DNA of 64,000 bases from an uncultured Paracoccaceae bacterium (GCA_943787785.1 CALSNT010000008.1:1-64000), one strand, 5' to 3'; counted from the first letter of the stretch, positions 22,653 to 34,140 are shown. The notes: a model not told the origin generated them from the letters alone. Program-made: numbers and translations.

Positions 22653-24927
22653 TCAACTGCGTTCAACAGCGATCACCCGGGTTGGGCTGGTGTATTGGTG
22701 GGTTGAAAGAAGTAACCTTTCGGATGATCCAATCGGACAACTTCGTCCGGGATCACCTCCGGACCCCGCGGTGTAGGTCGCGCGACCAAAGATGTAGTGC
22801 AGGCGCGAGAGTGTCTCCATGCGTTCGCTGGTTAGTTCGGCATAGAACGCGGCATAGTCGTCACGCGCCTTCAATTCCTCGATCTTTGAACGGTGGCAGG
22901 CGACCGAGTATTCGTGCGCCTCGGCCATGCCATCAAGTGCAAACAGACGATCCAATTCGGGCCTGGCATGGCCGGGATCATCCGTTGAATCGAGCGCTCC
23001 TCCTCAAAGTTGTTGTTCATCCGAAACCAGTAGTTCGAGCCCTGATCCCGGTCCACATGGTTCACCCGGCCCCCGGTCACGCTTGACCAAAAAGCTTTCG
23101 GCCGAGCGAACGGCGTAGTGGTTCAGCGTTACAAGATCATAGCCATAGGTCGCCGAATTCGACCGCCAAGCGTTGCGGTACATCGATTTGGGAAGCCGGT
23201 ACACCTGATCCGTTGACCCAAGCGATCTCATCCACCAATTGCGGCTTTAGCCCCTTGGGGCGATGTACGCCGAGTTTCTTGAACAGCGCCGATATTGCGG
23301 AACAGGGTTTTGAAGCCCCAGGCCTGATGCGGCTTGCGGATAACCTGCGGTGCGCAACGGTCGAATTGGCCTATGATCGGGCTGTCTTCGAAGGCGTGCC
23401 GGTCTGAATTTCCGAACAACCGCCAAGTCATTGAAATAAGATTGGCGCCGTCGATCGCTGCGAACAGATCCCGCAGCGTCCCGTTCCCGACGTGAATGTT
23501 GATGAACTCGTCGACGTCGATGCAGGCGACCCCAGTTGGCTGAGGTCACCAGCACCTCATCGTCTGCGGCGGCGAGCGCTGCGTGTTGTGGTTTCTGGGT
23601 CGTGGAACGGAACGGGTTTTCGCGGTGCTGCACAATGCCGTGTTGATCCAGAAGTTTCAACATGTCGTCGGTGCCGTCGGTGCAGTCGTTAGTGTAGACC
23701 AGAAAATCGTCGACCCCGATTGCACGGTGATAAGCGATCCATTCCAGAATGAAGGGGCCTTCGTTCTTCATTGTCGTGACGATCACGGTGTGTTGGCCTG
23801 CGTCGTCCGCGCTTGTCTCGACGCTAGGTGCTCGCAGGGGCGACGCCCCGAAATCGCGTTTGGCGCGCGCGATCAGCGCTTCGTTTTCGATCAGGCTGGC
23901 TTTGGGTACGATTTTCGAGACTTTGCGTCCGGGATGGCGCAGAGCCATGCAGCGGTCATAGACGATGGGTTTGCTGGTTGGGGGTAACGCCGCCCACGCG
24001 AATATGTTGCCCAGTTTGCGGCCGGGTCTACTTTGGCCGGCGCAAGGCACCAGCGCGGGTTGGCGGGTATGCCATCGAACCGGCGGCAGATGTGATCGCC
24101 GAAGGCGGCGCGCTTGCCCTTGCGCAGTCCCCCAAGGATAAATCCGCTCTCCGATCAAGGGGATCATACCGACGTCCGAAGTGACGGCCAGGTCAAAAAA
24201 CGTTCGCGGGGACAGGGGGGCGCAGCAGATCGTGCGCCTCGATATTGAGCACCGCGCGGGCGTGTCCAAGGAACCAGGCAAACGGATCAGCTCGAATATC
24301 ACCGGCTCTGCGAACGGCGCGGCCCATGGGTCCGGATCAGGCGGCGCCATGCGATCCTTGCCAGGCGCGTCCGGGGCGTTGAAGGGATGCGCTTCGGGGG
24401 CCACGTCCCTCTCGGCCAAGGGGCTCATCACAGCTGAGAACGACAAGGGTTGCAAGCCCCTTCTGCCGGCGTCTTTTCGAGCGTCCGCCTCAACCGGCGA
24501 CTGAACGTGTCGTCCACATCTGGCCCGGCGCGATCAATGATGACAGCGCCTTGCAGCCCGTGCAGACGCGCATGATACCGCAGCCATTCCGCTACGATTA
24601 CAGCACCCTTCGCCATTGCGCATGACGATGGCGCTGTTCAGCCCTGCAAACAGGTCAAGTTCGGCGGCCACGGTGGAAATCTTGCATGGTGCCCCATCGA
24701 CAGTCAGTTCGGCCATCCGCGCTGGTCCGCTCCACCGCCCCGAAATTCTGGCACCACCGCCGAGGGTACGTACCGGCTCGGGATCGAAATCCGACCCGGT
24801 GATCTCCGGGACAGCTTCAAGTCGCGAGCGGAAAACAAGGTCCAGCCGATCATCGCCCGCAATGGCGGCCAACAGGCAATACTGCCCGATGGTCTGCGCT
24901 TGGATTCGCCCGATCTTCGAATTTCAC
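22653..24927 (-). pseudogene. large family-2 glycosyltransferase, multiply frameshifted
   Basis: Coding similarity runs leftward from GTG 24927 (MKFE, then with one G removed IGRIQAQTIGQYCLLAAIAGDDRL) to about 22653. The N-terminal third resembles a first glycosyltransferase-like segment (AVIVAEWLRYHARLHGL). The central TVIVTTMKNEGPFILEWIAYH...VYTNDCTDGTDDML and the metal-binding DVDEF (on the minus strand near 23503-23517) define a Glyco_tranf_2_4-type catalytic domain. The C-terminal part contains MTWRLFGNSDRHAF. At least six frame changes are needed. The likely role is surface polysaccharide assembly. The product is probably lost unless the indels are sequencing errors. Confidence 0.7.
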
Positions 24928-25088
24928 ATCGTTGCCTCGTCCGTCGTGTCGGTTGTCCCGACCTTGATCCAATGTGACACAGAATGAATGGCTGCGGAAT
25001 GAGCGCATTGCATTAATGCCCGACCCTCACCTCCGCAAGGTTTCACCCCATCTGGTCATCGCGCTCCACGCCCTGATAGCGCAATGCG

Positions 25089-25997
25089 ATGACCCGCCTG
25101 AGCGATAATATGAGGGGCGCGCTGCTGATGATGGCGTCGATGGCGGCGTTCACCCTGAATGACGCCTGCATAAAAGCCTTGTCTGGTACGGCACCGTTCT
25201 TTCAGATCGTGTTCCTAAGGGGCCTCATCACTCTCCCCATGTTCCTTGCACTGGGGTGGTCGATGCGCGCAATCAGATTACCTCAGAACGCGCGCGACCG
25301 CCGCCTGTTGCTTGCCCGCACCGGCGCCGAGATCGGCGCGGTGTATTTTTTCCTGAACGCCCTGTTCAACATGCCGATTGCAAATGCGACTGCGATTCTG
25401 GCCATACTACCGCTGGCTGTCACATTGGCCGGAGCGCTTTTCTTGGGAGAGCCGGTCGGTTGGCGGCGACTGGCGGCAATTTGCGTTGGCATGGCAGGAG
25501 TTCTGCTGATCATCCGGCCTGGCGCCGAGGGGTTCACGATCTACTCGATCTATGTGGTGGTCGCAGTTGTGTTTGTCGTCGCGCGTGATCTGACGGCGCG
25601 ACGGTTGGGCAATGACGTCCGCTCGATTTTTGCCGCAATTGTCGGGGCCGTCGGTGTGACTATTTTCGCGGGCATCGGTAGCCTGAGCGAGACTTGGGTT
25701 GCATTTGGCACCGGTGACGTCCTGCTGCTGACAGCGGCGGGCGTGTTTATCCTCGTGGCCTATGTCTGCTCGGTCATGACCATGCGCGTGGGCGAGATCG
25801 GGTTTGTCACCCCATTTCGCTATACCAGTTTGCTCTGGGCATTGGTGCTGGGGCTGGTTTTCTTTGGCGAATGGCCTCAACCGTTGACCTTGCTTGGGGC
25901 AGGGATTGTTGTCGCCACCGGCATATTTACGTTGGCCCGTGAACAGGCTTTGCGTCGGCGAAGTGCGAGTGAAGTTGCGATGCGCCGTTCAGGGTAA
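25089..25997 (+). CDS. DMT-superfamily (EamA) membrane transporter
   Basis: This 302-residue integral membrane protein has about ten hydrophobic segments arranged as two EamA repeats (about residues 8-140 and 150-285), the hallmark of drug/metabolite exporters. The motifs AAFTLNDACIKAL and LGEPVGWRR at the repeat ends are typical. No specificity can be inferred. It is intact and faces the str operon. It ends the IS island, with no terminator visible before the rpsL promoter region. Start is ATG 25089. Confidence 0.88.
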   Translation: MTRLSDNMRGALLMMASMAAFTLNDACIKALSGTAPFFQIVFLRGLITLPMFLALGWSMRAIRLPQNARDRRLLLARTGAEIGAVYFFLNALFNMPIANATAILAILPLAVTLAGALFLGEPVGWRRLAAICVGMAGVLLIIRPGAEGFTIYSIYVVVAVVFVVARDLTARRLGNDVRSIFAAIVGAVGVTIFAGIGSLSETWVAFGTGDVLLLTAAGVFILVAYVCSVMTMRVGEIGFVTPFRYTSLLWALVLGLVFFGEWPQPLTLLGAGIVVATGIFTLAREQALRRRSASEVAMRRSG

Positions 25998-26305
25998 GTT
26001 TAGCGTATTGCTGTGGCGCGGCAGAACCGCCCGAACGCGCCGTTTACCCCCTGTTGACAGCCTCAGCGACTCCGCCTATATCGCGCCCACTTGGACCGAT
26101 GAGTTGATCGTTGTGCCCATGCCACATAACCGAAGCGGCCACGATCCGGGCCTTACCGCCCCGATCCTCTGAATGCCCACCGTTGCGATCCCAAAAGGGG
26201 GCCGTTGCGGTGTTTTCGTTTTGCGGACGCGCAAGGCGGGAGTGATGAATTAAAGACTGGGGGCCGTCCCCGACAACATGTTGAAACGAGGGGGTTTACC
26301 GCCCA
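25998..26305 (+). other. rpsL upstream region and leader
   Basis: The 308 bases hold no gene. They contain the strong promoter at 26054-26082 and then a leader of about 215 bases before rpsL. No clear hairpin terminator was found between the transporter and the promoter. Confidence 0.6.
26054..26082 (+). promoter_or_regulatory. sigma-70 promoter of the str operon
   Basis: TTGACA (26054-26059) matches the -35 consensus fully. A 17-base spacer and TATATC (26077-26082) follow. This is the strongest promoter match in the window, and it drives rpsL-rpsG-fusA-tuf and probably onward to rplW. Confidence 0.8.
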
Positions 26306-26677
26306 ATGCCAACGATCCAGCAGCTGATCCGCAAACCGCGGCAGCCCAAAGTCAAACGCTCCAAGTCGCTGCACTTGGAAGGATGCCCGCAGAAGCGCGG
26401 CGTCTGCACGCGCGTCTATACCACGACGCCGAAGAAGCCGAACTCGGCCATGCGGAAGGTTGCCAAGGTGCGCCTGACCAATGGTTTCGAGGTTATCAGC
26501 TATATCCCGGGTGAGTCGCACAACCTTCAGGAGCACTCGGTGGTTCTGATCCGTGGTGGTCGTGTGAAAGACCTTCCCGGTGTTCGCTATCACATCCTGC
26601 GCGGTGTTCTGGATACTCAGGGCGTCAAAGACCGCAAGCAGCGCCGTTCGAAATACGGCGCCAAGCGTCCGAAGTAA
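26306..26677 (+). CDS. rpsL: 30S ribosomal protein S12
   Basis: This 123-residue protein lies at the decoding centre and controls accuracy. The conserved [10 protein letters not shown] loop (about 39-48) and [13 protein letters not shown] (84-96) are present. Lysines 43 and 88, whose changes give streptomycin resistance, are the wild-type residues here. It is the first gene of the str operon, 12 bases before rpsG. Confidence 0.98.
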   Translation: MPTIQQLIRKPRQPKVKRSKSLHLEGCPQKRGVCTRVYTTTPKKPNSAMRKVAKVRLTNGFEVISYIPGESHNLQEHSVVLIRGGRVKDLPGVRYHILRGVLDTQGVKDRKQRRSKYGAKRPK

Positions 26678-26689
26678 GAGGAAGACGAT

Positions 26690-27160
26690 ATGTCCCGCCG
26701 CCACGCCGCTGAAAAACGCGAGATCCTGCCCGACGCCAAATTTGGCGACAAGGTTCTGACGAAGTTCATGAACAACCTGATGATCGACGGCAAGAAGTCG
26801 GTCGCCGAACGCATTGTCTACAATGCCTTCGACCGGGTTGAGGAAAAGCTGAAGAAGTCGCCCGTTGAGGTCTTTCACGAGAGCCTCGACAACATCAAAC
26901 CGTCGGTCGAGGTTCGCTCGCGCCGGGTTGGTGGTGCAACCTACCAGGTACCGGTCGAAGTCCGCCCAGAGCGCCGTGAGGCACTGGCGATCCGCTGGCT
27001 GATCGAAGCGTCCAAGAAGCGCAACGAGCACACGATGGAAGAACGTCTGGCCGGGGAACTGGTTGATTCCGTTCAGGGCCGTGGCTCAGCTGTGAAGAAG
27101 CGCGAAGACACCCACAAAATGGCAGACGCAAACAAGGCGTTCAGCCACTACCGCTGGTAA
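26690..27160 (+). CDS. rpsG: 30S ribosomal protein S7
   Basis: This 156-residue primary binder nucleates the 30S head on 16S rRNA and contacts mRNA and tRNA at the exit side. The N-terminal [15 protein letters not shown], the long beta-hairpin area [24 protein letters not shown] and the C-terminal [20 protein letters not shown] are all conserved. In enteric bacteria S7 is the str-operon translational repressor; the 12-base rpsL-rpsG gap here leaves little room for that site. Confidence 0.98.
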   Translation: MSRRHAAEKREILPDAKFGDKVLTKFMNNLMIDGKKSVAERIVYNAFDRVEEKLKKSPVEVFHESLDNIKPSVEVRSRRVGGATYQVPVEVRPERREALAIRWLIEASKKRNEHTMEERLAGELVDSVQGRGSAVKKREDTHKMADANKAFSHYRW

Positions 27161-27196
27161 CCCGGCAACAGTTAAAGATTTTCAGGAGCAGCCCCG

Positions 27197-29314
27197 ATGG
27201 CACGCGACTATCCCCTCGAGCGTTACCGCAACTTCGGCATCATGGCCCACATTGATGCCGGGAAAACCACCTGCACGGAACGCATTCTGTTTTACACCGG
27301 CAAAAGCCACAAAATCGGCGAAGTGCATGATGGCGCTGCGACGATGGACTGGATGGAGCAGGAGCAGGAACGCGGGATCACCATCACCTCGGCTGCGACC
27401 ACGACCTTCTGGGAGCGCACTGTCAACGGCACCGATGCGCTGACGCCGAAGCACCGCTTCAACATCATAGACACCCCCGGCCACGTGGACTTCACCATTG
27501 AAGTCGAACGCTCGCTGGCCGTTCTGGACGGCGCAGTTGCCGTGCTGGACGCAAACGCCGGTGTCGAACCGCAGACTGAGACCGTTTGGCGTCAGGCTGA
27601 CCGCTACAAAGTTCCGCGCATTGTCTTCGTCAACAAGATGGACAAGATCGGCGCTGATTTCGACAACTGCGTCTTCATGATCAAAGACCGCACTGGCGCA
27701 ACGCCAGCGCCGATCCAATTCCCGATCGGGGCCGAGGACGAGCTGGAAGGTATCGTCGATCTGGTCACCATGAAGGAGTGGGTCTGGAAGGGCGAAGACC
27801 TTGGGGCGTCCTGGGTGGTTCAGGACATCCGCCCGGAACTGCAGGACCGTGCCAATGAAATGCGCGCCAACCTGATCGAGATCGCCGTCGACATGGACGA
27901 CGACGCCATGGAAGCTTACCTCGAAGGCACCGAGCCGACCGAGGAAAAGCTGCGTGAGATGATCCGCAAGGGTACTCTTTCGATGTCGTTTGTGCCGGTT
28001 CTGGCTGGGTCCGCGTTCAAGAACAAAGGCGTCCAGCCGCTGCTGAACGCTGTCATCGACTATCTGCCGGGTCCGCTGGACGTTCCCGCCTACATGGGCT
28101 TCAGCCCCGATGATGAGACCGAAGAGCGCAACATCCCGCGTCATGCCGACGACACCGAGCCGTTCTCGGCACTGGCGTTCAAAATCATGAACGACCCCTT
28201 TGTCGGCTCCCTGACGTTCACCCGGATCTACTCGGGCACGATCAAAAAGGGCGACGGCATCCTGAACACGACCAAAGGCCGCAAAGAGCGGATTGGCCGG
28301 ATGATGATGATGCACTCGATCAACCGCGAGGAAATCGACGAGGCATTCGCCGGGGACATCATCGCGCTTGCCGGTCTGAAGGATACGACCACGGGCGACA
28401 CGCTGTCTGATGCTCAAAAGCAGGTCGTTCTGGAAACCATGACCTTCCCCGACCCGGTAATCGAGATTGCGGTCGAGCCGAAGACCAAAGCCGACCAGGA
28501 AAAAATGTCGCAAGGCCTGCAGCGTCTGGCGGCAGAAGATCCGTCGTTCCGCGTTGAAACCGATCTGGAATCGGGTCAGACGATCATGAAGGGGATGGGG
28601 GAACTTCACCTCGATATCCTCGTCGATCGCCTGAAGCGCGAATTCAAGGTCGAAGCCAACATCGGTGCGCCGCAGGTTGCGTATCGTGAGACGATCAGCC
28701 GTGAGACCGAGCACACATACACCCACAAGAAACAGTCGGGTGGTTCGGGTCAATTCGCCGAGGTGAAGATGATCATCACCCCGACCGAGCCTGGAGAAGG
28801 CTATTCGTTCGAAAGCCGCATCGTTGGCGGTGCGATCCCGAAGGAATACATTCCAGGCGTCGAAAAGGGTGTGAAATCGGTTATGGACTCCGGTCCGCTG
28901 GCTGGCTTCCCGGTTATCGACTTCAAAGTCGCATTGGTGGACGGCAAGTTCCACGATGTTGACTCGAGTGTTCTGGCATTTGAAATCGCCGCCCGTCAGT
29001 GGATGCGCGAAGCGATGAAGCTGGCTGGTGCCAAACTGCTGGAACCGATCATGAAGGTCGAAGTGGTGACCCCGGACGAATACACCGGTGGCATCATCGG
29101 TGACCTCACCAGCCGTCGCGGTCAGGTTCAGGGGCAGGATAGCCGTGGCAACGCGGTCGTCATCAACGCCTTTGTGCCGCTGGCCAACATGTTCGGCTAC
29201 ATCAACAACCTGCGCTCGATGAGCTCGGGCCGGGCGAACTTCTCGATGCAGTTCGATCACTACGAGCCGGTTCCGAACAACATCAGTGACGAGATCCAGG
29301 CGAAATACGCTTAA
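27197..29314 (+). CDS. fusA: elongation factor G
   Basis: This 705-residue GTPase drives tRNA-mRNA translocation. G-domain motifs are AHIDAGKTT (about 17-25), RGITITSA (switch I), DTPGHVDFT (about 92-100) and NKMDKIGAD. Domains II-V follow, with the domain IV loop [15 protein letters not shown]. Full length and intact. The next gene, tuf, is separated by 89 bases holding a REP-like pair. Confidence 0.98.
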   Translation: MARDYPLERYRNFGIMAHIDAGKTTCTERILFYTGKSHKIGEVHDGAATMDWMEQEQERGITITSAATTTFWERTVNGTDALTPKHRFNIIDTPGHVDFTIEVERSLAVLDGAVAVLDANAGVEPQTETVWRQADRYKVPRIVFVNKMDKIGADFDNCVFMIKDRTGATPAPIQFPIGAEDELEGIVDLVTMKEWVWKGEDLGASWVVQDIRPELQDRANEMRANLIEIAVDMDDDAMEAYLEGTEPTEEKLREMIRKGTLSMSFVPVLAGSAFKNKGVQPLLNAVIDYLPGPLDVPAYMGFSPDDETEERNIPRHADDTEPFSALAFKIMNDPFVGSLTFTRIYSGTIKKGDGILNTTKGRKERIGRMMMMHSINREEIDEAFAGDIIALAGLKDTTTGDTLSDAQKQVVLETMTFPDPVIEIAVEPKTKADQEKMSQGLQRLAAEDPSFRVETDLESGQTIMKGMGELHLDILVDRLKREFKVEANIGAPQVAYRETISRETEHTYTHKKQSGGSGQFAEVKMIITPTEPGEGYSFESRIVGGAIPKEYIPGVEKGVKSVMDSGPLAGFPVIDFKVALVDGKFHDVDSSVLAFEIAARQWMREAMKLAGAKLLEPIMKVEVVTPDEYTGGIIGDLTSRRGQVQGQDSRGNAVVINAFVPLANMFGYINNLRSMSSGRANFSMQFDHYEPVPNNISDEIQAKYA

Positions 29315-29317
29315 CCG

Positions 29318-29377
29318 GGTGGCGGGGAAATCCCCGCCCTACCCACCATCCGTAGGGCGGGGTTGACCCCGCCGTCC
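29318..29377. repeat. REP-like palindrome pair between fusA and tuf
   Basis: Unit 29318-29342 (GGTGGCGGGGAAATCCCCGCCCTAC) and inverted unit 29351-29377 (CGTAGGGCGGGG then TTGACCCCGCC) start 4 bases after the fusA stop. Core bases are GCGGGG...CCCCGC with the family's flanking CCTAC/GTAGG. Confidence 0.78.
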
Positions 29378-29403
29378 GACCAAAGACCACTAAGGAGGCC
29401 ATC

Positions 29404-30579
<1,176 letters not shown>

Positions 30580-30583
30580 TGGT

Positions 30584-30607
30584 GCGCCGGGCTGAAGCCC
30601 GGCCTAC
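30584..30607. repeat. single REP-like palindrome after tuf
   Basis: GCGCCGGGCTGAAGCCCGGC plus CTAC starts five bases after the tuf stop. One unit only; the expected inverted partner is absent or too degraded to recognise. Confidence 0.72.
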
Positions 30608-30705
30608 CAAAACTCGTCGGTCGGATTTCGATCCGGCACACACCAACAAGTTCGACGTGGAGGCGGATTGTTCGCCTCCACCTCTCAACGCGAAAGGCTT
30701 TAACA

Positions 30706-31020
30706 ATGGCAATCGCCAGCCAGAACATCCGCATCCGCCTGAAGGCGTTCGATTACCGCGTACTGGATGCCAGCACGCAGGAAATCGTCTCGACCGCCAA
30801 GCGGACAGGGGCCACCGTTCGCGGGCCGATCCCGCTGCCCAACAAGATCGAGAAATTCACCGTTCTGCGCGGTCCGCACGTCGACAAAAAGTCGCGCGAC
30901 CAGTTCGAGATCCGGACGCACAAGCGCCTGCTCGATATCGTGGACCCGACGCCGCAGACCGTGGACGCGCTGATGAAGCTCGACCTGGCTGCCGGTGTTG
31001 ACGTCGAAATCAAAGTCTGA
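30706..31020 (+). CDS. rpsJ: 30S ribosomal protein S10 / NusE
   Basis: This 104-residue protein sits in the 30S head and, as NusE, joins transcription antitermination complexes through NusB/NusG. Conserved [49 protein letters not shown] and the C-terminal [16 protein letters not shown] are present. First gene of the S10 segment; rplC begins 14 bases later. Confidence 0.97.
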   Translation: MAIASQNIRIRLKAFDYRVLDASTQEIVSTAKRTGATVRGPIPLPNKIEKFTVLRGPHVDKKSRDQFEIRTHKRLLDIVDPTPQTVDALMKLDLAAGVDVEIKV

Positions 31021-31034
31021 GGGAGGGCGAGCCG

Positions 31035-31895
31035 ATGCTACGCTCAGGCGTAATCGCAAAAAAAGTCGGGATGACCCGGCTATTCATGGACGATGGACGG
31101 CAAGTGCCGGTCACCGTTCTGCAACTGGATGAGCTGCAGGTCGTTGCCACGCGCACGGCCGATAAGGATGGCTATTCTGCTGTTCAGCTTGGTGCGGGCA
31201 CTGCCCGTGTAAAGCGGGTCAGCAAAGCTATGCGCGGCCACTATGCGGCGGCCAAGGTTGCCCCCAAGCGCAAAATCGCGGAATTCCGGGTTGCCCCGGA
31301 AAACCTGATCGGCGTGGGTGAGGAAATCACCGCGAACCACTACTTCGAGGGTCAATTCGTTGATGTCAGCGGCACCTCGATCGGTAAGGGTTTTCAGGGC
31401 GCGATGAAGCGGCACAACTTCGGTGGCCTGCGGGCCACCCACGGTGTGTCGATCTCGCACCGCTCGCACGGGTCCACCGGCCAGTGTCAGGACCCCGGCA
31501 AGGTGTTCAAAGGCAAGAAAATGGCTGGCCACATGGGGGCTGCGCGGATCACTACTCAGAACCTGCAAGTGGTGCGTACGGACGCAGACCGTGGCTTGAT
31601 CATGGTCAAGGGTGCGGTTCCGGGTTCCAAGGGTGGATGGGTTACAATCAAGGACGCGGTGAAGAAGCCGACGCCCGAGAACGTGATTTACCCCGCCGCA
31701 CTGAAATCCGCTGCCGCCGAAGCCGAAAAGCTGGCACAAGCTGCTGCCGATGAAGCCGCCGCCGCCGAAGCCGCCGAGGCCGAGCGTCTGGCAGCCGAGG
31801 CTGCAGAGCAGGAAGCCGCTGCACTGAAAGAGGCCGAGGCTGAGATTGCCGCTGAAGGCGATGCCGGTGAAGGAGACAAGTCCGATGAAAGCTGA
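31035..31895 (+). CDS. rplC: 50S ribosomal protein L3 with long Ala/Glu tail
   Basis: This 286-residue protein binds 23S rRNA early and reaches the peptidyl-transferase centre. The core (1-215) holds [15 protein letters not shown] and SHGSHRSTG-like [27 protein letters not shown], the N5-glutamine methylation region. After about residue 222 a tail of some 65 residues is almost only Ala and Glu, predicted to be helical or coiled. Such tails are known in Rhodobacterales L3. The last 11 bases overlap rplD. Confidence 0.97.
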   Translation: MLRSGVIAKKVGMTRLFMDDGRQVPVTVLQLDELQVVATRTADKDGYSAVQLGAGTARVKRVSKAMRGHYAAAKVAPKRKIAEFRVAPENLIGVGEEITANHYFEGQFVDVSGTSIGKGFQGAMKRHNFGGLRATHGVSISHRSHGSTGQCQDPGKVFKGKKMAGHMGAARITTQNLQVVRTDADRGLIMVKGAVPGSKGGWVTIKDAVKKPTPENVIYPAALKSAAAEAEKLAQAAADEAAAAEAAEAERLAAEAAEQEAAALKEAEAEIAAEGDAGEGDKSDES

Positions 31896-32505
31896 TGCGA
31901 TCAAACTCGATGGCAAAAAGGCCGGATCGGTTGATCTGGATGACGCCATCTTCGGGCTGGAGCCGCGTGCCGACATCCTGCACCGCGTGGTCCGCTGGCA
32001 GCGCAACAAGGCGCAGGCCGGCACCCACAAGGTCAAGACCCGGTCCGAGGTGAAGTACTCGACCAAGAAGATCTATCGCCAGAAAGGCACCGGCGGCGCA
32101 CGCCACGGCGCGCGTTCGGCGCCGATCTTCCGCGGTGGTGGTATCTACAAGGGTCCCGTCGTTCGCAGCCACGGTCACGAGCTGACAAAGAAGTTCCGTG
32201 CGTTGGGCCTGAAACACGCCCTGTCCTCGAAGGCCGCCGACGGCAGCCTCGTGGTGCTGGACAATATCGAGATGAAGGACGCCAAGACCGGTTCGCTGGC
32301 CAAGGCGGTCAAAGATCTCGGCTGGAAGCGCGTGCTGGTCATCGACGGCGCCGATGTGAACGAGAACTTTGCGAAGGCGGCGGCGAACATCGACGGCGTG
32401 GACGTCCTGCCCTCGATGGGCGCGAACGTCTACGACATCCTGAAGCGCGACACTCTGGTCATCACCAAAGCCGGTGTCGAAGCATTGGAGGCACGCCTGA
32501 AATGA
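31885..32505 (+). CDS. rplD: 50S ribosomal protein L4
   Basis: This 206-residue protein binds 23S rRNA and lines the exit tunnel. The extended loop [13 protein letters not shown]...[25 protein letters not shown] (about 45-85) is the tunnel loop. I start at ATG 31885 ([18 protein letters not shown]) after AAGGAGAC. An in-frame ATG at 31846 would overlap L3 by 50 bases and has no family support. rplW overlaps its stop by four bases. Confidence 0.97.
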   Translation: MKADAIKLDGKKAGSVDLDDAIFGLEPRADILHRVVRWQRNKAQAGTHKVKTRSEVKYSTKKIYRQKGTGGARHGARSAPIFRGGGIYKGPVVRSHGHELTKKFRALGLKHALSSKAADGSLVVLDNIEMKDAKTGSLAKAVKDLGWKRVLVIDGADVNENFAKAAANIDGVDVLPSMGANVYDILKRDTLVITKAGVEALEARLK

Positions 32506-32798
32506 GCGTTGAAGCCAAGCACTACGATGTGATCCGAAAACCGATCATCACCGAAAAAGCGACCATGGCCTCTGAGGCGAATGCAGTTGTTTTCGAAGTG
32601 GCAATTGACGCGGCCAAACCGCAGATCAAAGAGGCGATTGAAGGCCTGTTTGGTGTGAAGGTGAAGGCTGTGAATACCTCGATCACCAAGGGCAAAACCA
32701 AGCGGTTCCGGGGCAAACCCGGTAAGCGCAAGGACGTCAAGAAGGCCTATGTGACCCTGGAAGAGGGTAACACGATCGACGTGACGACTGGGTTGTAA
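32502..32798 (+). CDS. rplW: 50S ribosomal protein L23
   Basis: This 98-residue protein sits at the tunnel exit and docks trigger factor and [17 protein letters not shown] at the N-terminus and the exposed loop [15 protein letters not shown] (about 65-80) are typical. The start overlaps rplD (ATGA). Unlike the standard S10 order, the transcript appears to end here: a REP unit and a strong terminator follow, and rplB is 1.5 kb away. Confidence 0.97.
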   Translation: MSVEAKHYDVIRKPIITEKATMASEANAVVFEVAIDAAKPQIKEAIEGLFGVKVKAVNTSITKGKTKRFRGKPGKRKDVKKAYVTLEEGNTIDVTTGL

Positions 32799-32800
32799 CC

Positions 32801-32825
32801 GGGTGCCGGGGTGAACCCGGCACCT
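32801..32825. repeat. single REP-like palindrome after rplW
   Basis: GGGTGCCGGGGTGAACCCGGCACCT, a variant unit with GTGAACC at its centre, lies between the rplW stop and the terminator. Confidence 0.65.
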
Positions 32826-32842
32826 CGGCAAAACTTGATCTG

Positions 32843-32877
32843 AAAGCCCCGCCCGATCCGGCGGGGCTTTTTCTTTG
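32843..32877 (+). terminator. Rho-independent terminator after rplW
   Basis: A perfect 11-base-pair stem (32843-32853 with 32860-32870, loop CGATCC) is followed by TTTTTCTTT. It breaks the S10 operon between rplW and rplB. Confidence 0.93.
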
Positions 32878-32983
32878 TCAGATTACCGCAACCCGATACT
32901 TGATCGGTTTTGCAATCCCCATCAGTCTGTTTCATGTCGGCAGCCTTCTGTTTGCCGGTCAACGGCAACGGATGGGGCAAAGC

Positions 32984-34030
32984 ATGGGTGCATCGGTTAA
33001 CGCAATTTTCGGGGGCGCTTTCCTGCTGCTCGCGCTGTTTCTGACGTTCCTGATGTATTACCTCTGGGGGTTTCCCTTCAATAAGAAGGAAAACCGGAGC
33101 GCCGCGCCAAGATCGCTGATGAACCTGCACCGGGTTTTCGGCTGGGTGTTCGTGGCGATCTACATTGTGCTGATGTGGGATATGGTGCCACGCCTCTGGT
33201 CCTATCAGATCGAGTTGCCAGCCCGCACCGTGATCCACCTTACGTTGGGCATAGCGGTCGGGGCGATCCTGATAATAAAGATCATGGTTGTGCGGTTCTT
33301 CAAGCACATGGAATCGACGTTGGCACCACTTCTGGGAACGTCACTCCTGATCTGCACCTTATTGTTGACCGGACTGGCACTTCCCTATGCTGCACGCGAG
33401 GCGTATCTGCGCGCGACGGCGCAGGACGGCGAGAATTTCGCGCAGGACCGCATCGACCGGGTGACTAGGTTTCTGCCGATGATCGGATTCGAGGATGAGG
33501 CGGGGCTGGAGCAACTCGCATCCAGTGAAGGACTTGCGGCGGGTCGTACTGTGCTGACCCGCAGTTGCACCCAATGCCATGACCTGCGGACGATATTGGT
33601 GAAGCCGCGCGAACCTGCGGACTGGCACAACACGGTCGTCCGAATGGCCAACCGCGCGACCGCGTTAAACCCGATCAGCGAAAGCGACCAATGGCATGTC
33701 ACAGCCTATCTCATCGCAATCTCGCCCACGTTGCGCGAAAGCGTCAGTGAGCGCCGCCGAACTGATCAGACGACCGAGGACGCCCGAACGGCGGCTCGCC
33801 AGCCCGACATCGGGCAGCCAGAGAGCTACGATACCGAACAGGCGATGGCGGTATTCGAGGCGAAATGCTCGCAATGCCACTCTCCCCAACTGGTTCTGGG
33901 GACGACGCTGACCAGCCGCGACGATGCTGTGGCACTGGTGAAACGCATGGTTGGCAACGGGCTGACGGCGGCGGAGGAGGAGTTGAGCCAGATCATGGCT
34001 TATCTGACGGAGACATATGTGGAGGGGTAA
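32984..34030 (+). CDS. membrane cytochrome: four-helix b-type-like domain fused to a diheme cytochrome c
   Basis: I do not recognise a named family. Four hydrophobic helices (about residues 5-28, 51-72, 84-105 and 113-135) carry histidines 49, 85 and 108 that could ligate b-type heme. The soluble C-terminal half has two heme c sites, CTQCH (195-199) and CSQCH (295-299). Each is followed 21-25 residues later by an Arg-Met (M221, M322), a probable sixth ligand. This suggests quinol or intramembrane electron transfer to a periplasmic acceptor. The start is uncertain: ATG 32984 has GGGG upstream; ATG 32972 and TTG 32900 (which adds a further hydrophobic segment) are alternatives. It sits alone inside the S10 gene cluster. 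Confidence 0.72.
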   Translation: MGASVNAIFGGAFLLLALFLTFLMYYLWGFPFNKKENRSAAPRSLMNLHRVFGWVFVAIYIVLMWDMVPRLWSYQIELPARTVIHLTLGIAVGAILIIKIMVVRFFKHMESTLAPLLGTSLLICTLLLTGLALPYAAREAYLRATAQDGENFAQDRIDRVTRFLPMIGFEDEAGLEQLASSEGLAAGRTVLTRSCTQCHDLRTILVKPREPADWHNTVVRMANRATALNPISESDQWHVTAYLIAISPTLRESVSERRRTDQTTEDARTAARQPDIGQPESYDTEQAMAVFEAKCSQCHSPQLVLGTTLTSRDDAVALVKRMVGNGLTAAEEELSQIMAYLTETYVEG

Positions 34031-34035
34031 GTGGG

Positions 34036-34099
34036 TGCCGGGCTGAAGCCCGGCCTACGCGGCTCGCGGTTTTCTGTAGGCCGGGCTTCAGCCCGGCAT
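34036..34099. repeat. REP-like palindrome pair after the cytochrome gene
   Basis: Unit 34036-34059 (TGCCGGGCTGAAGCCCGGCC then TACG) and its inverted copy 34075-34099 (TGTAGGCCGGGCTTCAGCCC then GGCAT) form the cleanest pair in the window, five bases after the gene's stop. The two units could fold into one long hairpin. Confidence 0.85.
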
Positions 34100-34140
34100 T
34101 TCGGCTCATCGTACTTCGTCGTGCATCAGTACGCTCCCCC

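Noticed and set aside
25089-25997. Reading the transporter as part of the IS island cargo
   Set aside because: It is intact, with codon use like the housekeeping genes, and no IS end lies between it and rpsL.
27182-29260. 692-codon antisense frame opposite fusA
   Set aside because: Shadow of fusA; no ribosome site or family features.
31846-31884. Upstream start for L4
   Set aside because: Would overlap L3 by 50 bases; ATG 31885 has a good ribosome site and the family N-terminus.
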